This document shows, one piece after another, positions 1 to 5,345 of a stretch of 5,345 bases of DNA (its first letter is position 1; every line of letters starts with the position of its first letter). The notes under the pieces were generated by a model. It had not been told where the DNA came from and made no database searches. It saw only the letters and a list, made by a program, of their open reading frames with translations. Both the position numbers and the translations under genes were made by a program. Source of the DNA: Candidatus Zhuqueibacterota bacterium 4484_87 (GTDB lineage Bacteria > Zhuqueibacterota > Zhuqueibacteria > Thermofontimicrobiales > Thermofontimicrobiaceae); contig NATN01000270.1 in NCBI GenBank assembly GCA_002085355.1, forward strand, positions 1 through 5,345, given 5' to 3'.

Positions 1-1790
1 GTGGGATAAATCGTGCTTGGCACATAAAAATCAGGCTCCACTGTCGCATTACCTGGCTCAAAAAACACGATGGGCACAACCGGAAACTCGCTGTATCCGT
101 AAACAATTTTGCTTGAACGGATGGTATCGCGATCCGCATAAATAACACCGCGCGGGATGGTAACTGCTTCGCATTTTCCTGCATTATTTCCTTCATTTAA
201 TTCATATATTTTGTTTTCCGGATCTGCGATCACAGAGAAATGATGAATTCCTGTTCTGTCTGTTTTCCATGAAAAATATTTCTCAACTGATCGGTACGGT
301 CTAATCTTGGAAATGACAAATTCCTGGGCAATTTTTTTTGAGCCATCACAGACAAATGAATCACTCAAGACAACGCGAAAACTCTCACATTCACAGCCGC
401 CTTTGTTGTTTATAACGATCTTAATGCGCCCCTGGTAATTATCTTCATCACCAGCAAGATTATGACTTGGGATGAAACTCACCTTTGCGATTTCAATATC
501 CGCCGCAGAAATGACAAACGATGCCAACTCATTCGCGCGACGGGCATGTCCGGCGCGGTCAACAGCAATCGAAGTCCAGGTATATTTGCCTGGGTCAAGC
601 TGGGAGACTTTGAGAAAATTTTGGTCTGCTTCTAAATCGAGCAACACTTGTTTGCTTTTTTCCTTAGTATTTGCGACAATTTCTTTAACCGCATCAACAA
701 CATTTTCCTCTCTTTTGTCAATCAGCACCCGATAATGAATTTGATCGCACTCATCCGGGTCAACGGCATCTTCCCATGACAATTTTACCGAATCAAAGTA
801 GCAATGCTGAGGCGTCGTGTAAGCATGCTTCAGGTGGAACGGTTCAGGCGTGACCGTGTAAATACTCACTGCGCCTTCGCGCGTGAATCCCAACGCTTCT
901 CCGAAATCCCGCTGAGCATAATCAAACTGTACGCCGTTATTAAAAGCGTCCAATCCAATGGTAGCACCAAAAGCAATATCTCCCAGATCTTCACTATTCA
1001 TCATGTATCCGCCACGAATACCGATCAAATTGCGGAACCAGTACTCCGCACCAAAGCCAAATTTCATATTGCTGTATTTAAATTTAGAAACGTCAGCAGC
1101 AAAAAGAAAACGGTGGTTGGGACAGAGCAAAAAACGATATGAAAAACCTGCCCTCGCTCCCATTGGTAGCGGATCTTTTTCATTGATGTACGCTGTTTGA
1201 AAGCCGAAATTCTGCGCAGCAACTCCCAACGTGAGCATATTTTCGAACACCTTCATGCGAAACATAACGCCAACATCAACCGCAGCAATTTTTGAATCGC
1301 GATCAAGCAGCTTGCTGTAGCCAATTTTTGCATTCATACCAAGGGATAGTTTCGGCGTTAACCAGTCCAACCGCTGGCCGAAAGAGATCACTCCCAACAT
1401 ATTGCTCGCACTCCCTTTCTGAGCGGAACCGGCTTCGGTGGCATCCCATTCCGGCATTCCATGATAGAGTAATCCGACGCCAATTGCTGTTTTTCTGCTG
1501 CCGAGCCAGTTAAACTGTTTCACTCCCGACACAGCGCTGTAATACATGTCAGCAAAATATTTATTGAACATGGCAGAAACTTCCCAACGCCGCAAAAAGC
1601 CAATACCAGCCGGATTCCAGTAAATAGTGTACACATTATCGGCTACACCGGTAAACGCAGATCCCAATCCCACTGGCCGCGGGCCAATCGGCACTTTCAA
1701 AAAATTCACACCGGTGCTCGTATTCTGAGCGAAAATTACCGATACAGAAAGAAAAACCAAAATTGAAGCGATGGTGATATATTTTTTCAT
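1..1790 (-). CDS. PorV/PorQ-like outer-membrane barrel protein with C-terminal FN3-like and CARDB domains (3' end cut by window)
   Basis: The frame opens at ATG 1790 and stays open to the left edge, giving 596 visible residues. The start is set by GGAGG 8 bases upstream and by a signal peptide: MKK, hydrophobic residues 5-20, likely cleavage after A21 (VIFA|QNT). Residues about 22-318 look like a PorV/PorQ (UPF0164-type) beta-barrel, with the hallmark run at 39-62 (PVGLGSAFTGVAD, then YWNPAG) and alternating aromatic strands. In the T9SS, PorV binds cargo tails and passes them to the attachment complex; PorQ-type relatives have other envelope roles. Residues about 322-430 resemble a fibronectin III domain (LSWEDAVDPDECD, PGKYTWTSIAVDRAGH). 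Residues 431-546 are CARDB-like, ending in the typical ENKIYELNEGNN at 525-536. The tail (548-596) contains VPIVFFEPGNA, which resembles the lead-in to an OmpA-like domain, but that domain would lie outside the window. Canonical PorV is about 400 residues, so this is clearly extended. Family call is firm; specific role is inference. Confidence 0.88.
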   Translation of the reverse strand, partial: MKKYITIASILVFLSVSVIFAQNTSTGVNFLKVPIGPRPVGLGSAFTGVADNVYTIYWNPAGIGFLRRWEVSAMFNKYFADMYYSAVSGVKQFNWLGSRKTAIGVGLLYHGMPEWDATEAGSAQKGSASNMLGVISFGQRLDWLTPKLSLGMNAKIGYSKLLDRDSKIAAVDVGVMFRMKVFENMLTLGVAAQNFGFQTAYINEKDPLPMGARAGFSYRFLLCPNHRFLFAADVSKFKYSNMKFGFGAEYWFRNLIGIRGGYMMNSEDLGDIAFGATIGLDAFNNGVQFDYAQRDFGEALGFTREGAVSIYTVTPEPFHLKHAYTTPQHCYFDSVKLSWEDAVDPDECDQIHYRVLIDKREENVVDAVKEIVANTKEKSKQVLLDLEADQNFLKVSQLDPGKYTWTSIAVDRAGHARRANELASFVISAADIEIAKVSFIPSHNLAGDEDNYQGRIKIVINNKGGCECESFRVVLSDSFVCDGSKKIAQEFVISKIRPYRSVEKYFSWKTDRTGIHHFSVIADPENKIYELNEGNNAGKCEAVTIPRGVIYADRDTIRSSKIVYGYSEFPVVPIVFFEPGNATVEPDFYVPSTIYP

Positions 1791-1798
1791 TGATATTT

Positions 1799-1803
1799 CC
1801 TCC
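1799..1803 (-). promoter_or_regulatory. Shine-Dalgarno site of the PorV-like gene
   Basis: On the minus strand GGAGG lies 8 bases before the ATG at 1790, inside the 32-base gap that follows the TAA at 1823-1825. It fixes the start of the barrel gene and indicates ordinary ribosome-binding-site initiation. The gap has no room for a terminator and no visible promoter, so the gene is probably read on the same transcript as the frames upstream. Confidence 0.85.
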
Positions 1804-1822
1804 AATTTTGCCAGACACAGAT

Positions 1823-2380
1823 TTAGTGCAGCACGATGACTTTTCGCCATTGGTTATAAGAGCCCGCCTCTATTGAAATCACGTACACATCATTTCCCAC
1901 GACTCTGCTGTTTTTATCTTTTCCGTCCCAGGAAATGTTGTGCTCTCCGGCAAGCATTTTTTCATCCAGCAATTTTTTCACATGTTCACCAGCGACATTA
2001 AACACATTTATTTTCACTTGGCTGTCTTTGATGAGCGAATATGTGATCGTCAGATTTTCTTTTAACGGATTGAAACTATTTTGTTGCAAATATGCTGAAT
2101 TTTTTGCTACAACGACGAAACTTGCAGAAGCCGTGTCTGCCCGATCAAACCAATCCACAAAATCCAGAATCACGCGGTAAATCTCGCGCTGTTCACTTTC
2201 GCCGCTGCTTTTCCAGATTAAAGTATTTTCAAAAGCAGGTTCAATTGCCAAAGAATCGTTCGGCGCCATTGGCATCAGTGGCTCAATTTTATTAGACTTA
2301 ATTTTATTGCTATATTCGGATTTATCCAACCCCAGCGCTGACGTACCCGGATATTGAATCCAAATATCCCATTTTTTCAA
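1823..2380 (-). CDS. C-terminal fragment: WDIWI-type beta domain plus FlgD-Ig-like T9SS sorting domain, probably split from the VWA protein
   Basis: The 185-codon frame can only start at TTG 2380 and overlaps the stop of the upstream VWA frame by 4 bases (TTGA). No good ribosome-binding site precedes it and there is no signal peptide. Residues 1-95 match, at about one-third identity by eye, a domain inside the VWA protein (here KKWDIWIQ, MPMAPNDS, ILDFVDWF; there KWWDIWID, TPMMPDTF, QLAYLDYF). Residues about 100-185 form a classic C-terminal FlgD-Ig-like/T9SS type A sorting domain: NSFNP at 101-105, TITYSLIKDSQVKINVFNVAGEHV, LAGEHNISWDGKD, VYVISIEAG and a terminal RKVIVLH. Such tails are read by the T9SS on large secreted proteins and make no sense on a cytoplasmic orphan. 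Similarity to the first copy continues upstream of the TTG (QTPL in this frame), so the TTG is probably not an ancestral start. I read this as the severed 3' end of the VWA gene. Re-initiation at the overlap is possible but would give a protein that cannot be exported. Confidence 0.8.
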   Translation of the reverse strand: MKKWDIWIQYPGTSALGLDKSEYSNKIKSNKIEPLMPMAPNDSLAIEPAFENTLIWKSSGESEQREIYRVILDFVDWFDRADTASASFVVVAKNSAYLQQNSFNPLKENLTITYSLIKDSQVKINVFNVAGEHVKKLLDEKMLAGEHNISWDGKDKNSRVVGNDVYVISIEAGSYNQWRKVIVLH

Positions 2381-2389
2381 TGGCGTTTG
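2096..2389 (-). repeat. WDIWI domain copy 2
   Basis: About 95 residues plus three codons (QTP) upstream of the TTG at 2380 in the same frame. It aligns with the domain at 4111-4359: PLKKWDIWIQ against SLKWWDIWID, EPLMPMAPNDSLAIEP against TPMMPDTFAVLPP, and RVILDFVDWFDRADTASASFVV against TVQLAYLDYFSNDTAVVVDSF. It directly precedes the sorting domain, as a last structural domain before the export tail would. Confidence 0.65.
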
Positions 2390-2392
2390 TCT
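2377..2392 (-). other. Probable frameshift/deletion junction between VWA protein and its C-terminal tail
   Basis: The VWA frame reads GCA GAC AAA CGC CAT TGA (ADKRH, stop). The frame holding the WDIWI and sorting domains is offset by -1 and reads CAA ACG CCA TTG AAA AAA TGG here. Against copy 1, similarity in the first frame ends near ITAD and similarity in the second begins near QTPL. Between these points copy 1 has about 54 residues and copy 2 only about three. So a stretch of about 150 bases, not a multiple of three, appears to be missing. This may be a true mutation or an assembly collapse. Confidence 0.65.
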
Positions 2393-5345
2393 GCTGTAAT
2401 TTCTGCAGAATTAATCAGTTGAAAATAATACGGAGGCATTTTTTCTTTAACTGTGACATTGTAGGTAATGGATTTTACTTCCGACGCAGCTAATTTTGCA
2501 ATCTCCCACCGGAGTGAATCATTTCCCTGCCAAGCAGGAGCTTGAGAAAAATTCCCGATCGTTGCAATGGAATCAGGAAGCAAATTGGAGATTTTGCAAT
2601 TTTCCACATCTTCATAACCCGCATTGCCAAAATTCAACGTGTAACTGAAAGTTTCGCCGGGTTTGGCAAAAACTTTGTTCGTCATGTCATCAACAGAATC
2701 GGGTCGCGCAAAAATTGTCACCCAGAGATCCTTTCCCTGACGAGGCGCTTGATAATACAAAACATCTTCTGAATTCCGCCCGGCAAAATTCAAAGAAAAA
2801 TCTACTGCACGCCATTCTCCATTGGTCGAGGGATCGGTGCTGGAGTGAATGACAAAATAAAAATTAGTCATCCGATTCAGCAAATTGTTAAAAATTTCTT
2901 CAAATCCTGACCATTGATTCAGCGGGAAATATTTACCGCCGGTATTCTGCGCCAACATTACCAGATCCGGATCGCCGTCTGCACTGCAATCAATAATATT
3001 CACCGGTACATTCGCTTTAATGGAAAATTCAGCGACCTCATTCAAAATATGCGAACTGGCATCATCGAAGCCCGCTGTCATCAGAACCACAGACTTCATG
3101 CCAGAGGCGCTCAGTAAATCAGAAGCGCTCTGATAAACAGCATCGTAAAGCGCAGCGCCGTTCCCGGTAGCGCCCAGCGCGGAAATTTCAGCAGCAAGCT
3201 CTGATTTATTTGATGTTAATGGCATGACATTTTTTACATCATTGGCAAAGCGATACAAAGCTAATCTGTCATTGGCGGCAAGTACCCGTACAAAATCTTG
3301 AGCCGACGTTTTTGCATCATCAATGACGGACGACATATCAGAATTCGTATCAAAAATCAGCGCGATGGCTAAATCAGCAAAATCGTAATTGCCGCGCTGA
3401 TTGGCTGTAATCTCCCTGATTTGCAAGGATGGGTACAAACTCTGCTGTGATGGCTGATGCGTATCATTGCGGTAATATTCCACCATTGGCGTCCACAGAG
3501 AATCAACGGCAACATTTACGTTTGATTGATCGCCGGCTTTCAACCACGCCGTGGTATCTGCCAACCCATGGATCGGGTAATTGTTTTGATCCAGCACGCT
3601 CACCACGCTCATTATTTGATCAGGGAAATTCGCCTGCAAAGTTCCTTTGACCGGTAAATCAAAATCGCCATTTTGGAAGATATGAGAAATATTCAGATCA
3701 GGCGGAGCAAAACGCACTGTGACAGTGTCGTAAAAATAGTTGTTGAATTGATAATTTACAGGATCCACATCATGTGGTTCCACAATTTGTGAATCACAAT
3801 CCACAAAAGCAGTAATGCGGTAAACTCCGGTATCGCCTGGAATCCAGGTAATCGGAGTGAATTGCAGACTGTCAGTTCCGCTCATTACGGAACCGACAAA
3901 ATGAATTTTATCAAAATATTCCAGTGAGTCTGCTGCTTTGCTTAAATTTTTCGCCCACAGCAAAAGGCAAAATTCCCCCGTGTCCGGCAACGCCGAACCG
4001 CCAATATTCAAAATATCGCCGCTGATCTCAATCGGCTTATTCGGAGACCTCCAGCGACCACGCTCTAATTCATTGAGGCGAACGATTAAGTCAGGACGCA
4101 AACCATTTGATTTCACCCGAAAACTATCAACCACGACCGCTGTATCATTTGAGAAATAATCTAAATACGCCAGTTGCACAGTAAACAGTACCGACTCTTT
4201 ATCATCCGGAATTTGCGTATCGAGATAAGGCGGCAAAACAGCAAATGTATCCGGCATCATTGGGGTTTGATTGCTGCGCAAAGCTTCAATTTCCCCGGAA
4301 TAGGTCGCTTTATCCATTGTGCCATCGCCTTTGTCAATCCAGATATCCCACCATTTAAGGCTTGAAGTGTTTTCAATTTTGAACGTATCCGCTTCCAAAG
4401 CGAAAATTTCTTTCGGAGACGCCGAAATTTTTGGCGCTACTGACAGATTCGCAGGGGGAAGTGAAATTGCCAGCACCGTATCCTTCACGGCATTGTCTGA
4501 CAGCTTTTCATCTGGTTCTCCCGTACATGATACATAAACCGAATCGTAAAGCGGATTTACCGAATTCGGCAAATCATGAGCAACGACAATATCAAAACTC
4601 ACTTTTTTTATCTCTTTGTAATTCAGAGAATTGAAATTCCAGACAAGCAGCGAATCAGACTGGACAGACGGCGGCGGATCGATATTCAATACCTGCTCCG
4701 CATATTTTGGGAGAAAATTTTGTAACTTCACGTTCCGCGCTTTATCATATCCCATATTTCCCACGGCGATTTTATAAGGGATGACGTCGCCAGGCATCGA
4801 ATATTTCGCAATAATGTGCTTTGTCGCCGGATCGATAACAGTCGAATCAGGAAAAGAATTTTCGGTAACCCACAAATCGATTCCTTCAACCGGCGGCTTG
4901 TAATTTGCAGTATCCTGGGCTGTAATGTCGCCAGGATAATTTACTTTTACATCCAGCGTCCGCCAGACGCCATTTTTTTCAGGGTCAGGTGTACTATAAG
5001 CAAGTAAATAAAAATTTGAGATTGAATAACTTATATCTTTCATGAATCGTTCGATTTCCTGCCAATCTGAAGACAATAAAAATTTTCCATTGGTCGAGTT
5101 AGCAATTTGGGTCAAACTAATAATATCGGCATTACTGCCGTAGCCGATAGTGTAAACAGTTACGCCCATCTGCTGAGCAAAGTTAATGATATAATCCACG
5201 TCTTTGGAACTGCTGTTTTCGCGACCATCGGTATAGACGATCACTATTTTTCTGCTGCTTTGCGATGACAGAACCTCGTAAATTCCCTCCAGGATCCCAT
5301 CAAAAAGAGCTGTCAGTTGACCGATGTTGACCTTACGGTCAATTG
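2377..5345 (-). CDS. Large secreted VWA-repeat protein, two VWA/DUF11-like modules with CARDB-like domain (5' end cut by window)
   Basis: The frame is open from the right edge (first full codon 5343-5341) to TGA at 2377, giving 988 visible residues. A GTG at 5242-5244 is internal to VWA1 and not the start; 33 codons upstream continue the domain. Domains in order: VWA1 C-terminal part (5345 to about 5010), with TALFD (T at 5313-5311) and YTDG (D at 5229-5227), two metal-site elements; a DUF11-like beta domain starting at GIDLWVT (about 4887-4519); a linker and WDIWI domain (about 4470-4105); a CARDB-like domain (about 4098-3712, PDLIVRL to VDCDSQIVEP and NN); an unassigned beta-rich region (about 3708-3391); VWA2 (about 3384-2845); and a second DUF11-like domain starting at GKDLWVT (about 2733-2392). 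VWA domains mediate protein-protein adhesion, often through a bound metal. The make-up fits a T9SS-exported surface protein. The frame ends abruptly at ITADKRH, where the first copy runs on into a linker and the WDIWI domain. The signal peptide would be upstream of the window. Exact ligand unknown. Confidence 0.88.
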   Translation of the reverse strand, partial: IDRKVNIGQLTALFDGILEGIYEVLSSQSSRKIVIVYTDGRENSSSKDVDYIINFAQQMGVTVYTIGYGSNADIISLTQIANSTNGKFLLSSDWQEIERFMKDISYSISNFYLLAYSTPDPEKNGVWRTLDVKVNYPGDITAQDTANYKPPVEGIDLWVTENSFPDSTVIDPATKHIIAKYSMPGDVIPYKIAVGNMGYDKARNVKLQNFLPKYAEQVLNIDPPPSVQSDSLLVWNFNSLNYKEIKKVSFDIVVAHDLPNSVNPLYDSVYVSCTGEPDEKLSDNAVKDTVLAISLPPANLSVAPKISASPKEIFALEADTFKIENTSSLKWWDIWIDKGDGTMDKATYSGEIEALRSNQTPMMPDTFAVLPPYLDTQIPDDKESVLFTVQLAYLDYFSNDTAVVVDSFRVKSNGLRPDLIVRLNELERGRWRSPNKPIEISGDILNIGGSALPDTGEFCLLLWAKNLSKAADSLEYFDKIHFVGSVMSGTDSLQFTPITWIPGDTGVYRITAFVDCDSQIVEPHDVDPVNYQFNNYFYDTVTVRFAPPDLNISHIFQNGDFDLPVKGTLQANFPDQIMSVVSVLDQNNYPIHGLADTTAWLKAGDQSNVNVAVDSLWTPMVEYYRNDTHQPSQQSLYPSLQIREITANQRGNYDFADLAIALIFDTNSDMSSVIDDAKTSAQDFVRVLAANDRLALYRFANDVKNVMPLTSNKSELAAEISALGATGNGAALYDAVYQSASDLLSASGMKSVVLMTAGFDDASSHILNEVAEFSIKANVPVNIIDCSADGDPDLVMLAQNTGGKYFPLNQWSGFEEIFNNLLNRMTNFYFVIHSSTDPSTNGEWRAVDFSLNFAGRNSEDVLYYQAPRQGKDLWVTIFARPDSVDDMTNKVFAKPGETFSYTLNFGNAGYEDVENCKISNLLPDSIATIGNFSQAPAWQGNDSLRWEIAKLAASEVKSITYNVTVKEKMPPYYFQLINSAEITADKRH
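2392..3384 (-). repeat. Module copy 2: VWA2 (degenerate metal site) plus DUF11-like domain
   Basis: This is the second copy of the module at 4519-5345. VWA2 begins at NYDFADLAIALIFDTNSD and includes GAALYDAVYQSASDLL and SVVLMTAGFDDAS. The DUF11-like part runs from GKDLWVT through FSYTLNFGNAGYEDVENC and LRWEIAKLAASEVKSITYNV to NSAEITA. Unlike copy 1, the linker that should follow (about 50 residues) is absent and the frame is lost. Confidence 0.8.
4111..4359 (-). repeat. WDIWI domain copy 1
   Basis: About 83 residues from LKWWDIWIDKGDG through TPMMPDTFAVLPP to AYLDYFSNDTAVVVDSF. Its partner is at 2096-2389, encoded in the separate C-terminal frame. The pattern suggests a beta-sandwich of the immunoglobulin-like type. 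I do not recognise a named family. This copy is preceded by a proline-rich linker (SLPPANLSVAPKISASPKEI) and followed by the CARDB-like domain. Confidence 0.65.
4519..5345 (-). repeat. Module copy 1: VWA1 (partial) plus DUF11-like domain
   Basis: Protein-level repeat. It shares an ordered set of motifs with copy 2 at 2392-3384: (T/A)AL(F/Y)D, then V(Y/M)T.G, then SNFYLLAYSTPDP against TNFYFVIHSSTDP, NGVWRTLD against NGEWRAVD, GIDLWVT against GKDLWVT, and VGNMGYDKARN against FGNAGYEDVEN. By eye identity is roughly one third, so this is an old duplication and not a recent DNA repeat. Boundaries are approximate; the 5' end lies outside the window. Confidence 0.8.

Noticed and set aside
472..1513. 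Several plus-strand open frames of 73-112 codons (472-735, 804-1142, 958-1200, 1292-1513).
   Set aside because: All lie antisense to the well-supported barrel gene; their translations show no domain, signal or low-complexity pattern of a real protein, and none has a convincing ribosome-binding site.
1636..1818. 60-codon minus-strand frame starting at GTG 1818.
   Set aside because: It reads through the Shine-Dalgarno and start of the PorV-like gene in another frame. The barrel frame has the signal peptide and family motifs, so this is a shadow.
1791..1822. Possible promoter or terminator in the gap between the sorting-domain frame and the barrel gene.
   Set aside because: The gap is 32 bases and holds the Shine-Dalgarno site; no hairpin with a T run and no -35/-10 pair is visible.
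2372..2380. Run of six A (minus strand, 2377-2372) next to the frame overlap, as a programmed slippage site or homopolymer sequencing error.
   Set aside because: The run begins at the last base of the VWA stop codon, so slippage or an indel there comes too late to bypass the TGA. No X XXY YYZ heptamer lies just upstream, and a simple slip would not account for the missing linker of about 50 residues.
1935..5007. Plus-strand open frames of 63-81 codons scattered opposite the VWA gene and its tail.
   Set aside because: They are antisense shadows of the long minus-strand frames, whose domain content is clear.
5242..5244. GTG as the start codon of the VWA protein.
   Set aside because: The same frame runs 33 codons further to the right edge and encodes the preceding VWA strand and helix (TALFDGILEGIYEVL, then RKIVIVYTDG), so the GTG codes for an internal valine.

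Overview
The window is almost wholly coding on the minus strand. It reads as part of one operon, transcribed from the right edge to the left edge, encoding secreted and outer-membrane proteins. It contains a 5'-truncated giant von Willebrand factor A (VWA) repeat protein (5345 to 2377), a short reading frame carrying a C-terminal sorting domain (2380 to 1823), and a 3'-truncated PorV/PorQ-like outer-membrane barrel protein with extra C-terminal domains (1790 to 1). The genes overlap by 4 bases or are separated by 32 bases. There is no gene-free stretch over 300 bases. I saw no RNA gene, CRISPR array, insertion sequence, terminator or promoter; the operon promoter must lie beyond the right edge.

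Organism: the FlgD-Ig-like C-terminal tail with an NSFNP motif, together with a PorV-type barrel, indicates a bacterium of the FCB superphylum with a type IX secretion system (T9SS). The barrel gene has a strong Shine-Dalgarno sequence (GGAGG, 8-base spacer). This is unusual for Bacteroidota proper and fits better with lineages such as Calditrichota, KSB1 or Marinimicrobia. The lineage is inference from style, not a match.

Region by region: 5345-2377 holds two diverged copies of a module (VWA, then a DUF11-like beta domain, then a 'WDIWI' domain), with a CARDB-like domain and an unassigned region between them. The second VWA has lost the usual metal-site residues. At 2377-2392 the reading frame breaks exactly where the second WDIWI domain should follow. 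That domain and the sorting tail continue in another frame at 2380-1823. Comparison with the first copy suggests a deletion of about 50 codons plus a frame change, so the two frames were probably one protein. From 1790 to 1 an intact frame encodes a signal peptide, a PorV-like barrel, a fibronectin-like domain, a CARDB domain and the start of a further domain.

Working model (inference): the VWA protein is a T9SS-exported surface protein for adhesion or matrix contact. The co-transcribed PorV-like barrel is its outer-membrane partner or a related envelope structure protein. The break at 2377-2392 would detach the export and attachment tail from its cargo, unless it is an assembly error or is bypassed.
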